From positions 1 to 64,000 of the forward strand of contig NZ_JACRMG010000005.1 in NCBI RefSeq assembly GCF_016219575.1: a DNA stretch of 64,000 bases, in the 5' to 3' direction. Numbering within the stretch: the stretch's first letter is position 1; each line of letters opens with the position of its first letter. The notes beneath the pieces were generated by a model. That model was not told where the DNA came from, did no database searches, and saw only the letters and a program-made list of their open reading frames with translations. Shown here one piece after another: positions 8,343-17,196 of the stretch. The position numbers and the translations under genes were made by a program. The stretch is from Bradyrhizobium sp. Lineage in GTDB: Bacteria > Pseudomonadota > Alphaproteobacteria > Rhizobiales > Xanthobacteraceae.

Positions 8343-9296
8343 ATGACCTCCCTATCGAAATCGACTTTCGTCCTCGGTCACCGGCATCTGCTGGGAATCG
8401 AGGGGCTTTCCGCTGCCGATATCACCGGCCTGCTCGACCTTTCCGAGGAATATGTCGAGCTCAACCGCCAGGTGGACAAGAAGCGCACCTCGCTTCGCGG
8501 ACGAACCCAGATCAACCTGTTCTTCGAAGCCTCGACCCGCACCCAATCCTCGTTCGAGATCGCCGGAAAACGGCTGGGCGCCGACGTCATGAACATGTCG
8601 GTGTCGTCGTCCTCCATGCGCAAGGGTGAGACGCTGATCGACACCGCGGCCACACTCAACGCCATGCATCCGGACATCCTGGTGGTCCGTCACCATGCCT
8701 CCGGCGCGGTGGAACTGCTGGCGCGCAAGGTCGACGGTTCCGTGATCAATGCCGGCGACGGCTCCCACGAGCATCCGACACAGGCGCTGCTGGATGCGCT
8801 GACCATCCGCCGCAACAAGGGAAGGATCGAGGGGCTCGTCGTCGCGATCTGCGGCGACGTCATGCACTCGCGCGTCGCCCGCTCCAACATCCTGCTGCTC
8901 AACACCATGGGCGCCCGGGTTCGCGTGGTCGCGCCTTCCACGCTGCTGCCGCAGGGCATCGAGCGGATGGGCGTTGAAGTGGCGCGCGACATGCGCGAGG
9001 GCCTCGACGGCGCCGACATCGTGATGATGCTGCGGCTGCAGCGCGAGCGCATGAACGGCTCGTTCGTGCCCTCCACCGGCGAGTACTTTCACTATTTCGG
9101 GCTGGACCAGAAGAAGCTGGCCTATGCCAAGCCGGACGCGCTGGTGATGCATCCCGGGCCGATGAACCGTGGCGTCGAAATCGACTCCGCGGTGGCCGAC
9201 GGCGCACAGTCGCTGATCCGGGAACAAGTGGAAATGGGAGTGGCGGTGCGGATGGCGGTGCTGGAAGCGCTCGCCCGCAACCTGCCGAACGCGTGA
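8343..9296 (+). CDS. pyrB: Aspartate carbamoyltransferase catalytic subunit
   Basis: 317 residues. Condenses carbamoyl phosphate with aspartate in pyrimidine synthesis. Carbamoyl-phosphate loop [12 protein letters not shown], the [10 protein letters not shown] loop and [10 protein letters not shown] are present. The last residue of the usual STRTR is Gln here. I placed the start at ATG 8343 ([12 protein letters not shown]), although no strong ribosome site is visible; an upstream in-frame ATG at 8289 is possible. Four bases separate it from the dihydroorotase homologue, which forms an operon with it. Confidence 0.93.
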   Translation: MTSLSKSTFVLGHRHLLGIEGLSAADITGLLDLSEEYVELNRQVDKKRTSLRGRTQINLFFEASTRTQSSFEIAGKRLGADVMNMSVSSSSMRKGETLIDTAATLNAMHPDILVVRHHASGAVELLARKVDGSVINAGDGSHEHPTQALLDALTIRRNKGRIEGLVVAICGDVMHSRVARSNILLLNTMGARVRVVAPSTLLPQGIERMGVEVARDMREGLDGADIVMMLRLQRERMNGSFVPSTGEYFHYFGLDQKKLAYAKPDALVMHPGPMNRGVEIDSAVADGAQSLIREQVEMGVAVRMAVLEALARNLPNA

Positions 9297-9300
9297 AAAC

Positions 9301-10602
9301 ATGCTGACCGATCGCCGCCCGATCCTGCTTGCGAATGCCCGCGTCGTCGATCCCTCGCGCGATTTCGACGGCCCCGGCGACGTGCTCATTGCCGATGGCG
9401 TGATCCGCGACTCCCGTCGCGGCATCGGCGCTGCCGGCGTCCCTGAAGGCACCGACATCATCAATTGCTCCGGCAAGGTCGTGGCCCCCGGCCTGGTCGA
9501 CATGCGCGCCTTCGTCGGCGAGCCCGGCGCGAGCCATCGCGAGACCTTTGCTTCCGCCAGCCAGGCGGCAGCCGCCGGCGGCATCACCACCATCATCTGC
9601 CAGCCCGACACGTCACCGGTCATCGACAATTCCGCGACCGTCGACTTCGTACTGCGCCGCGCCCGCGACACCGCCATCGTCAACATCCATCCGATGGCGG
9701 CGCTGACCAAGGGCATGCGCGGCGAGGAGATGACCGAGATCGGCCTGTTGAAGGCCGCGGGCGCCGTGGCGTTCACCGACTGTGACAAGAGCGTCACCAA
9801 TGCGCAGGTGATGCGCCGGGCGCTGACCTATGCTCGCGACTTCGACGCGCTGATTGTGCACCACACCGAGGATCCCGACCTCGTCGGCGAGGGCGTGATG
9901 CATGAGGGCGAGTTCGCCACGCGGCTCGGCCTGGTCGGCATCCCCTATGCGGCCGAGTCGGTCATGCTGGAGCGCGACATGCGCCTGGCCGCGCTCACCG
10001 GCGGCCGCTATCACGCGGCGTCGCTGACCTCGATCGAGTCGCTCGAAATCCTCAAGCGCGCCCGCGATGCCGGCACCGGCGTCAGCGCTTCCGTGTCGAT
10101 CAATCACGTCACGCTGAACGAGAACGACATCGGGCCGTACCGCACGTTCCTGAAACTGTCGCCGCCGCTGCGCACCGAACAGGATCGCCACGCGCTGGTC
10201 GCCGCCCTCTCCTCGGGCCTCATCGACGTCATCATGTCCGATCACAACCCGCAGGACGTCGAGGTGAAGCGGCTGCCGTTTGCCGAGGCCGCTTACGGCG
10301 CAGTCGGCCTGCAGACCATGCTGCCGGCGGCTTTGCGCCTGATCCATAACGGCGATCTCGATTTCAAGACGCTGATACGCGCGATGTCGACCCGTCCGGC
10401 CGAACTGCTGGGGCTGCCCGGCGGTTCCCTGCGCGCAGGCTCGCCTGCCGATGTCATCGTGATCGACCCGGATACGCCCTGGGTGCTCGACCCGGCCGAC
10501 CTCAAATCGCAGTGCAAGAATACGCCGTTCGACGAAGCCCGCTTCTCCGGTCGCGTCGTGCGTACTATTGTCGGCGGCCGTACCGTCTACGAGCACGTCT
10601 GA
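9301..10602 (+). CDS. pyrC: Dihydroorotase-like protein, probably non-catalytic (PyrC' type)
   Basis: 433 residues, class I dihydroorotase length and fold (amidohydrolase barrel, GVIRDSRRG to GGRTVYEHV). The metal-binding HxH that normally follows GLVDM is replaced by RAF (Arg69, Phe71), and the usual AHVST histidine is Ser241 (HAASLTS). An Asp-His pair near 314-315 (SDHNP) remains. Loss of these ligands suggests no hydrolase activity. In Pseudomonas an inactive PyrC' encoded after pyrB is needed for assembly of active aspartate carbamoyltransferase. By analogy this would be a structural partner, with a working dihydroorotase elsewhere. Confidence 0.85.
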   Translation: MLTDRRPILLANARVVDPSRDFDGPGDVLIADGVIRDSRRGIGAAGVPEGTDIINCSGKVVAPGLVDMRAFVGEPGASHRETFASASQAAAAGGITTIICQPDTSPVIDNSATVDFVLRRARDTAIVNIHPMAALTKGMRGEEMTEIGLLKAAGAVAFTDCDKSVTNAQVMRRALTYARDFDALIVHHTEDPDLVGEGVMHEGEFATRLGLVGIPYAAESVMLERDMRLAALTGGRYHAASLTSIESLEILKRARDAGTGVSASVSINHVTLNENDIGPYRTFLKLSPPLRTEQDRHALVAALSSGLIDVIMSDHNPQDVEVKRLPFAEAAYGAVGLQTMLPAALRLIHNGDLDFKTLIRAMSTRPAELLGLPGGSLRAGSPADVIVIDPDTPWVLDPADLKSQCKNTPFDEARFSGRVVRTIVGGRTVYEHV

Positions 10603-10626
10603 TAGACCGCCGAGGGAGCGTCGCCG

Positions 10627-11220
10627 ATGGGAGCCGAAACCTTCCTGCCTGTCGCCTTTGTCGTCGGCTATCTGCTGGGCTCGATTCCGTTCGGGATGAT
10701 CCTGACAAGGCTTGCCGGCACGGAGGATCTGCGCTCGATCGGTTCCGGCAATATCGGCGCCACCAACGTGCTGCGGACCGGCAAGAAGGGCCTCGCGGCG
10801 GCGACGCTGCTCGGCGACATGCTGAAGGGCACGGCGGCCGTCATCATTGCCGGCACTCTCTGGGGACCGAACGCCGCCATGATGGCAGGCCTCGGCGCCT
10901 TTCTCGGCCACCTCTATCCGGTCTGGCTCAAATTCAAGGGCGGCAAGGGCATTGCGACCTATATCGGCGTTCTGCTCGGCCTGTTCTGGCCGGCGGCGGC
11001 GATGTTTGGCGCGATCTGGCTCGTGACCGCCTTCACCACTCGCTACTCGTCGCTGTCGGCGTTGGTGGCATGCTTTGCCACGCCGATCTTCCTGTGGCTG
11101 TTCGGCCATCCGGCGCTTGCTTCGTTGTTCGCCGTGCTGACGCTGCTCTCGTTCTGGACCCACCGCGAAAACATCAAGCGGTTGCAGGCAGGCACCGAAG
11201 GCAAGATCGGGCAGAAGTAG
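10627..11220 (+). CDS. plsY: Glycerol-3-phosphate acyltransferase PlsY
   Basis: 197 residues, multi-pass inner-membrane enzyme that acylates glycerol-3-phosphate from acyl-phosphate, the first step of phospholipid synthesis. The three conserved cytoplasmic motifs are visible: [22 protein letters not shown] and [25 protein letters not shown] lies ahead of the ATG. It follows the pyrC homologue by 24 bases, so readthrough from the pyr operon is likely. Confidence 0.95.
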   Translation: MGAETFLPVAFVVGYLLGSIPFGMILTRLAGTEDLRSIGSGNIGATNVLRTGKKGLAAATLLGDMLKGTAAVIIAGTLWGPNAAMMAGLGAFLGHLYPVWLKFKGGKGIATYIGVLLGLFWPAAAMFGAIWLVTAFTTRYSSLSALVACFATPIFLWLFGHPALASLFAVLTLLSFWTHRENIKRLQAGTEGKIGQK

Positions 11221-12459
11221 CTAGCGTTTTAGCGCCTGCTCGACAAAGCGCGCCGCGGCGAGTGCTTTCCCATCACTGCCGTACGGCGCGATCAACTGCA
11301 CGCCGACGGGCAGATTGCCATCCGCCACAAGCGTCGGGATATTGACGCAGGGCGTGCCCAACAGGGTCCAGAGCCGGTTGAGGCGTGGATCGCCGGTGGA
11401 ATCCAGCCCCTTCGGCGGCGCACCGGGGGCCGAATAGGTCAGGAGCACATCGACCTGCTCGAATACCGCGCCGAGCGCTGCACGCGCCTGCGCAGCGATC
11501 GCCAGCGCTTCATCATATTCGGCCGGCGCGATGTCGCGGGTCTCGTCGAGCCGGCCGCGCAAGATCGGAGGCATCTCGTCGTAACGCTCGCGATACTCCC
11601 AGGCGAGCGCCTGGTGCGCTTCGAACTGCTGCACCGTCGTGTGGATACGCCAGGCGTCGGCAAAAACCTGCGGCAGAGGGAGCGCGCGCACGCCGGCGCC
11701 GGCAAGCTCGGCCTTGCGGGCTGCCAGTTGCAATGCCTCGATGCTCGCCGCCTCGACCTCGCCGGCAAAATCCTGCGTCACCACGCCGATGCGCGGCGCC
11801 GCCGGTAACGCCGGCAGCAGCAGTTCCGGCCGCCCGGTGATGGCGGAAAGTCCGCACGCGAGATCCTCGATACCGGCCGCGAACAGCCCGACCGTGTCGA
11901 GCGTCCACGAAAAGCACTTCACGCCCACCGTCGGCAGAAGGCGATAGCTCGGCTTGATCGCGGCGGCGCCGCAATAAGACGCCGGCCGGATCACCGAGCC
12001 GCCGGTTTGGGTGCCGAGCGCCAGCGGGATCATGCCGGCGCCGACGGAAGCGGCCGAGCCCGACGACGATCCGCCCGGCGTATGCGCGCGGTTGTGCGGA
12101 TTGAGCGTCGCGGTCGGATCGGTGGCGGCAAAGGCCGTGGTCGTGGTCTTGCCGATGATGGTCGCGCCCGCCCGCCTGAGCATCGCCACCACAGGCGCAT
12201 CCGCGCGCGGGCGATGGCCGCGATAGATCGGCGACCCCATCTCGGTCGGAAAATCCGCGGTGTCGATGATGTCCTTGATCCCGACGGCAATGCCGCGCAG
12301 CGGCCCCTGCCCGGCGGCGCGCGCTTCCGGATCGTGGCAGACGAAGGCGCCGATCGCCTTGTCCTGCGCTGCGATCGCCTGCACCGACCGCGCAACCGCG
12401 GCCTCGGCGGCGAGCTCACCCCTGGCGATACGGCGCTGCAAATCGGCGAGTGAGACCAT
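11221..12459 (-). CDS. Amidase (amidase-signature family)
   Basis: 412 residues. The Ser-cisSer-Lys triad is present: Lys62 in GIAVGIKDIID, the GGSSSGSA loop near 129-136, and the nucleophile near Ser155 in TQTGGSVIRPAS. Start ATG 12459 with GGGAGAG upstream; the long upstream frame extension runs antisense to dprA and is rejected. It is not clearly GatA: it is shorter and no gatB/gatC lies nearby. Substrate unknown; convergent with plsY. Confidence 0.88.
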   Translation of the reverse strand: MVSLADLQRRIARGELAAEAAVARSVQAIAAQDKAIGAFVCHDPEARAAGQGPLRGIAVGIKDIIDTADFPTEMGSPIYRGHRPRADAPVVAMLRRAGATIIGKTTTTAFAATDPTATLNPHNRAHTPGGSSSGSAASVGAGMIPLALGTQTGGSVIRPASYCGAAAIKPSYRLLPTVGVKCFSWTLDTVGLFAAGIEDLACGLSAITGRPELLLPALPAAPRIGVVTQDFAGEVEAASIEALQLAARKAELAGAGVRALPLPQVFADAWRIHTTVQQFEAHQALAWEYRERYDEMPPILRGRLDETRDIAPAEYDEALAIAAQARAALGAVFEQVDVLLTYSAPGAPPKGLDSTGDPRLNRLWTLLGTPCVNIPTLVADGNLPVGVQLIAPYGSDGKALAAARFVEQALKR

Positions 12460-12558
12460 GCCTGCTCTCCCGGCGTCGGTTTTACGAAGGCAGGGCGTAG
12501 GGAGCAAGCGAAGGGCAGCCCTTGATCGCACCTTCCGGTTGCGCGAAGCTGCCGGCGC

Positions 12559-13668
12559 ATGCATGACCGGACTCCCAGCGCAAGTCTCTCCGACACCGAA
12601 CGGCTCAACCGGCTGCGGCTGATCCGTTCGGACAATATCGGGCCGCGGACGTTTCACGCCCTGCTCCGCCATTGCGGCGATGCGGCGACTGCGCTGGAGC
12701 GGCTGCCGGAACTTTCGCGGCGCGGTGGCGCGGCGCGGCCGGCGCGAATCTGCAGCGAGGACGAGGCGCGCGGCGAACTCGCTGCCTGCAAGAAGCTCGG
12801 CGTCAGCCTGGTCGCACCGGGCGAAGCCGCCTATCCGCCGCGTCTGGCCATGATCGACGATGCGCCTCCCCTGCTCGCCGTCCGCGGCACGCCGGAAACG
12901 CTGATGCGGCCGATGATAGCGATCGTGGGCTCGCGCAATGCGTCCGGCGCCGGGCTGAAATTCGCGCAGTCGCTGGCACGCGATCTCTCCGACGCCGGCT
13001 TCGTCGTCATCTCGGGGCTGGCCCGCGGCATCGATCAGGCCGCGCATCGCGCCAGCATTTCGGGCGGCACGGTTGCGGTGCTCGCCGGCGGGCAGGACCG
13101 CATCTATCCGCCGGAGCACGAAGACCTGCTGTTCGCGCTGCTGCAAGCCGGCGCCGCGATCTCCGAAACGCCGCTCGGTCACGTCGCGCGCGCCCATGAT
13201 TTCCCGCGGCGCAACCGCCTGATCTCGGGCGCCTCGCTCGGCGTCGTCGTGGTGGAAGCAGCACAGCGTTCGGGCTCGCTGATCACGGCGCGCATGGCCG
13301 CCGAACAGGGCCGCGAGGTCTTCGCCGTGCCGGGCTCGCCGCTCGATCCGCGCGCCGCCGGAACCAACGACCTGATCAAGCAGGGCGCAACGCTGGCGAC
13401 CGAAGCCGCCGACATCATCAACGCCGTGCAGCCGATCATGGCGCGGCCGGTCGCGCTGGAAGAGCCCGAGGATGACTATTCCGAAGCCGACCCCGATGCG
13501 GGCGAACGCGCGCGCATCGTCGCCCTGCTCGGGCCGAGCCCGCTCGGCCTCGACGATCTGATCCGCATGGCGGGCGTTTCGCCCGCGATCGTGCGGACGG
13601 TGTTGCTGGAACTCGAGCTCGCAGGCCGGCTCGAGCGCCACGGCGGCGGAATGGTATCGCTGCTCTGA
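12559..13668 (+). CDS. dprA: DNA-processing protein DprA
   Basis: 369 residues. DprA/Smf binds incoming single-stranded DNA and loads RecA during transformation. The Rossmann core is clear ([81 protein letters not shown] split across the core), followed by a C-terminal winged-helix domain from about 305 to the end. Divergent from the amidase, 99 bases apart. In other rhizobia dprA also precedes topA, as here after a small gap. Confidence 0.95.
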   Translation: MHDRTPSASLSDTERLNRLRLIRSDNIGPRTFHALLRHCGDAATALERLPELSRRGGAARPARICSEDEARGELAACKKLGVSLVAPGEAAYPPRLAMIDDAPPLLAVRGTPETLMRPMIAIVGSRNASGAGLKFAQSLARDLSDAGFVVISGLARGIDQAAHRASISGGTVAVLAGGQDRIYPPEHEDLLFALLQAGAAISETPLGHVARAHDFPRRNRLISGASLGVVVVEAAQRSGSLITARMAAEQGREVFAVPGSPLDPRAAGTNDLIKQGATLATEAADIINAVQPIMARPVALEEPEDDYSEADPDAGERARIVALLGPSPLGLDDLIRMAGVSPAIVRTVLLELELAGRLERHGGGMVSLL

Positions 13669-13686
13669 GACGAGTTGGCCTGCCTC

Positions 13687-13815
13687 TCAGAAGCTCTCTA
13701 CGCTCAGGATGGCCAAGAGCGAGGCCAGAATTCCGCTCCCGGAGAACAGCGCTATCGGAATCAACTCGCGGAGATCGAAACGCGGCGCGCGTGAGAAACG
13801 AATGTCCGTGGGCAT
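13687..13815 (-). CDS. Small single-span membrane peptide, 42 residues
   Basis: A 42-codon frame starting MPTDIRFSRAPRFDLRELIP and ending in a hydrophobic stretch (IALFSGSGILASLLAILSV) with SF before TGA. The ATG is preceded by GGGGAG at ideal spacing. The layout is a short basic N-terminal cytoplasmic part and one C-terminal helix of about 18-19 residues. No known family recognised. It sits tail-to-tail with dprA (stop 19 bases after the dprA stop). Confidence 0.6.
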   Translation of the reverse strand: MPTDIRFSRAPRFDLRELIPIALFSGSGILASLLAILSVESF

Positions 13816-13993
13816 GCCGGCTCCCCAGTCACTGGTCGCAGCACTCTGCCATGAAAGACCTTACAAGAGGCTGCGACACCACACCGCGCGGCGTTTATCG
13901 CGCCCCGCTGGATCAGAGCCGGCCGAACCACCGCGATCCGCGCCGGCGTGTTGCTGCATTGGAACGAGGGGATTCGGCCCGCGTGAGCCGGGC

Positions 13994-14224
13994 TCAGGAG
14001 AGCCTGCGCTTGTTGCGAAGCCATTGCGCGGCCTCGAGCTGCGTCATATCGAGCAGATGCCGGAGCGTCTCAAGGCCGTGGCGCTCGGCGATCTTCGACA
14101 GCTCCCTCGAAGTCTCGGCGATGAAGGCCACGGCCTCGTCTGGACCGCCGCTGCCATAGAGATCCGAGCCCGCAGGATCATCCCCCGAACTCCTGCTCCG
14201 CCGGCCGCCCGCGATTTTGCCCAA
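13994..14224 (-). CDS. Small conserved hypothetical protein, 76 residues
   Basis: 76 residues. A low-complexity, Gly/Ser/Arg-rich N-terminus (about 1-25) precedes a well-formed amphipathic C-terminal half (VAFIAETSRELSKIAERHGL, then ETLRHLLDMTQLEAAQWLRN). This second half resembles small helical proteins common in Bradyrhizobium genomes, from memory. No function known. It probably has its own promoter within 14225-14439, divergent from topA. Confidence 0.6.
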   Translation of the reverse strand: MGKIAGGRRSRSSGDDPAGSDLYGSGGPDEAVAFIAETSRELSKIAERHGLETLRHLLDMTQLEAAQWLRNKRRLS

Positions 14225-14439
14225 AATCCGTCCCGAATCCTGCCCTCAGACCGGATTATCCCGCAACTCCAAGGCGGTAAATTACAACTTTCGGGACACG
14301 TATTCTTACGGGTTTTGAGCCTCTTCAATATCTGGCGATTTGACAGGGGCGGCCCCACCACCCATGTTCGGATCGAATCGGCCGGCCGCGAGTCTCGCGG
14401 AACCGGCCTGTAGTTTTTCGCGTAAGCCATTGGAATGAC
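14225..14439. promoter_or_regulatory. Divergent intergenic region upstream of topA
   Basis: 215 bases, visibly less GC-rich than the flanking genes, with no credible gene. It must carry the topA promoter and probably that of the small minus-strand gene. I see no unambiguous -35/-10 pair and no terminator. Confidence 0.4.
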
Positions 14440-17196
14440 ATGAATATCGTCATTGTGGAATCGCCGGCCAAGGCCAAGACGATCAACAAATATCTGGGGT
14501 CCTCCTACGAGGTCCTGGCGTCGTTTGGCCATGTCCGCGACCTCCCCGCCAAGAACGGATCGGTCGATCCCGATGCCAATTTCCAGATGATCTGGGAGAT
14601 CGATCCCAAGGCCAACAGCCGGCTCAACGACATCGCCAAGGCCCTGAAGGGCGCCGACCGCCTGATCCTGGCCACCGACCCCGATCGCGAGGGCGAGGCC
14701 ATCTCCTGGCACGTGCTGGAGGTGATGAAGGAGAAGCGTGCGCTCAAGGACCAGAAGATCGAGCGCGTGGTGTTCAACGCCATCACCAAGCAGGCGGTGA
14801 CGGATGCCATGAAGTCGCCGCGCCAGATCGACGGCGCGCTGGTCGACGCCTATATGGCGCGCCGCGCGCTGGACTATCTGGTCGGCTTCACCCTGTCCCC
14901 CGTGCTCTGGCGCAAGCTGCCGGGTGCGCGCTCGGCCGGCCGGGTGCAGTCGGTCGCGCTGCGGCTGGTCTGTGACCGCGAGCTGGAAATCGAGAAGTTC
15001 GTTCCCCGGGAATACTGGTCGCTGGTGGCGACCCTGACCACGCCGCGCGGCGAGGCTTTCGAAGCGCGCCTCGTGGGAGCCGACGGCAAGAAAATCCAGC
15101 GCCTCGACATCGGCTCGGGCGCGGAAGCCGAGGAGTTGAAGAAGGCGATCGAGGCGGCCCTCTTCAAGGTCTCGACCGTCGAGGCACGCCCCGCCCGCCG
15201 CAATCCGCAGGCGCCCTTCACCACTTCCACGCTGCAGCAGGAAGCGAGCCGCAAGCTCGGCTTCGCGCCGGCCCACACCATGCGCATCGCGCAGCGGCTC
15301 TATGAGGGCATCGACATCGGCGGCGAGACCACCGGTCTCATTACCTATATGCGTACCGACGGCGTGCAGATCGACCCGTCCGCGATCACGCAAGCGCGCA
15401 AGGTGATCGGCGAGGACTACGGCAACGCCTATGTGCCGGAAGCGCCGCGCCAGTACCAGACCAAGGCCAAGAACGCGCAGGAAGCGCATGAAGCGATCCG
15501 CCCGACCGATCTTTCGCGCAGGCCCGCCGACATGCGCCGCAAGCTCGATAGCGACCAGGCGCGGCTCTACGAACTGATCTGGACCCGCACCATCGCGAGC
15601 CAGATGGAATCCGCCGAGCTCGAGCGCACCACCGTCGATATCGAGGCGAAGGCAGGTTCGCGCGTGCTGGAGCTGCGCGCCTCCGGCCAGGTCATCAAGT
15701 TCGACGGCTTCCTCGCGCTCTACCAGGAGGGCCGCGACGACGAGGAAGACGAGGATTCGCGCCGCCTCCCCGCCATGAGCCAGGGCGAAGCGCTGAAGCG
15801 CCAGGATCTTGCCGTCACCCAGCACTTCACCGAGCCGCCGCCGCGCTTCTCGGAAGCCTCGCTGGTCAAGCGCATGGAAGAGCTCGGCATCGGCCGGCCC
15901 TCGACCTATGCCTCGATACTTCAGGTCCTGAAGGACCGCGGCTATGTCAAGCTCGAGAAGAAGCGGCTGCATGGCGAGGACAAGGGCCGCGTCGTCGTCG
16001 CGTTCCTGGAAAACTTCTTCGCGCGCTATGTGGAGTATGACTTCACCGCCGGGCTGGAAGAGCAGCTCGACCGCATCTCCAACAACGAGATTTCCTGGCA
16101 GCAGGTGCTCAGGGATTTCTGGGGCGACTTCATCGGCGCGGTGAACGACATCAAGGATCTCCGCGTCGCCGAGGTGCTCGATGCGCTCGACGAGATGCTG
16201 GGCCCGCACATTTATCCGCCGCGCGCGGACGGCGGCGACGTCCGGCAATGCCCGACCTGCGGTACCGGAAAGCTCAATCTGAAAGCCGGCAAGTTCGGCG
16301 CCTTTGTCGGCTGCTCGAACTATCCGGAGTGCCGTTACACGCGTCCGCTTGCCGCCGATTCCGAGGCGAGCGCGGATCGTGTCCTCGGCAAGGATCCCGA
16401 GACCGATCTCGACGTCGTGGTGAAGGCCGGCCGCTTCGGGCCCTATATCCAGCTCGGCGAGCAGAAGGATTATGCCGAAGGCGAGAAACCCAGGCGCGCA
16501 GGCATCCCGAAGAATACGTCTCCCGGCGATGTCGATCTCGAGACGGCGCTGAAATTGCTGTCGTTGCCGCGCGAGATCGGAAAACATCCGGAGACCGGCG
16601 AGCCGATCACGGCGGGACTCGGCCGCTTCGGGCCGTTCGTGAAGCATGAAAAGACCTATGCGAGCTTGGAAGCCGGCGACGACGTCTTCGGCATCGGCCT
16701 CAACCGCGCGGTGACGCTGATTGCCGAGAAGATCGCCAAAGGTCCGAGCGGCCGCCGCTTCGGCGCCGACCCCGGCAAGCCGCTGGGCGATCATCCGAGC
16801 CTCGGCGGCGTTGCGCTGAAGAACGGCCGCTACGGCGCCTATGTCACCGCCGGCGGCGTCAATGCCACGATCCCGAGCGACATCGCGCCGCCCGAGACGA
16901 TCACGCTGGCGCAGGCGATCGCGCTGATCGACGAGCGCGCCGCCAAGGGCGGCGGCAAGGCCAGGCGCGCGCCCAAGAAGGCTGCGGCGAAGGCAAAGGC
17001 GAAACCTGAAGCCGAGGATGCCGCCGCAAAGCCGGCGAAGAAGGCCGTCGCCAAGAAGGCCGCGGCCAAGCCGAAGTCGGACGCCGTGAGCAAGGCGCGC
17101 GCGCCGGTCGCGCCCGCCGCCAAGACGTCGGCGTCGAAACCGGCACCGGCCGCAAAGGCGCCCGCCAAGAAAAGCGCGGGCAAGGGACGCGGGTGA
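14440..17196 (+). CDS. topA: DNA topoisomerase I
   Basis: 918 residues, type IA topoisomerase that relaxes negative supercoils. The toprim domain begins NIVIVESPAKAKTINKYL and includes TDPDREGEAISWH. The active-site tyrosine is Tyr303 in GLITYMRTDG. One four-cysteine zinc ribbon (CPTCG ... CSNYPEC) lies near 605-635, followed by topo repeats (KAGRFGPYIQLG, GRFGPFVKHEKTY, KNGRYGAYVTAGG). The last 80 or so residues are a Lys/Ala/Pro-rich tail that probably contacts DNA. The stop overlaps the rnr start. Confidence 0.97.
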   Translation: MNIVIVESPAKAKTINKYLGSSYEVLASFGHVRDLPAKNGSVDPDANFQMIWEIDPKANSRLNDIAKALKGADRLILATDPDREGEAISWHVLEVMKEKRALKDQKIERVVFNAITKQAVTDAMKSPRQIDGALVDAYMARRALDYLVGFTLSPVLWRKLPGARSAGRVQSVALRLVCDRELEIEKFVPREYWSLVATLTTPRGEAFEARLVGADGKKIQRLDIGSGAEAEELKKAIEAALFKVSTVEARPARRNPQAPFTTSTLQQEASRKLGFAPAHTMRIAQRLYEGIDIGGETTGLITYMRTDGVQIDPSAITQARKVIGEDYGNAYVPEAPRQYQTKAKNAQEAHEAIRPTDLSRRPADMRRKLDSDQARLYELIWTRTIASQMESAELERTTVDIEAKAGSRVLELRASGQVIKFDGFLALYQEGRDDEEDEDSRRLPAMSQGEALKRQDLAVTQHFTEPPPRFSEASLVKRMEELGIGRPSTYASILQVLKDRGYVKLEKKRLHGEDKGRVVVAFLENFFARYVEYDFTAGLEEQLDRISNNEISWQQVLRDFWGDFIGAVNDIKDLRVAEVLDALDEMLGPHIYPPRADGGDVRQCPTCGTGKLNLKAGKFGAFVGCSNYPECRYTRPLAADSEASADRVLGKDPETDLDVVVKAGRFGPYIQLGEQKDYAEGEKPRRAGIPKNTSPGDVDLETALKLLSLPREIGKHPETGEPITAGLGRFGPFVKHEKTYASLEAGDDVFGIGLNRAVTLIAEKIAKGPSGRRFGADPGKPLGDHPSLGGVALKNGRYGAYVTAGGVNATIPSDIAPPETITLAQAIALIDERAAKGGGKARRAPKKAAAKAKAKPEAEDAAAKPAKKAVAKKAAAKPKSDAVSKARAPVAPAAKTSASKPAPAAKAPAKKSAGKGRG

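Noticed and set aside
13709..14413. Plus-strand frame between dprA and topA
   Set aside because: No recognisable motif or ribosome site, and it runs antisense to two better-supported small genes.
14044..16794. Minus-strand open frame of over 900 codons opposite topA
   Set aside because: Same reason: entirely antisense to topA with no motif; shadow of GC-rich codon usage.
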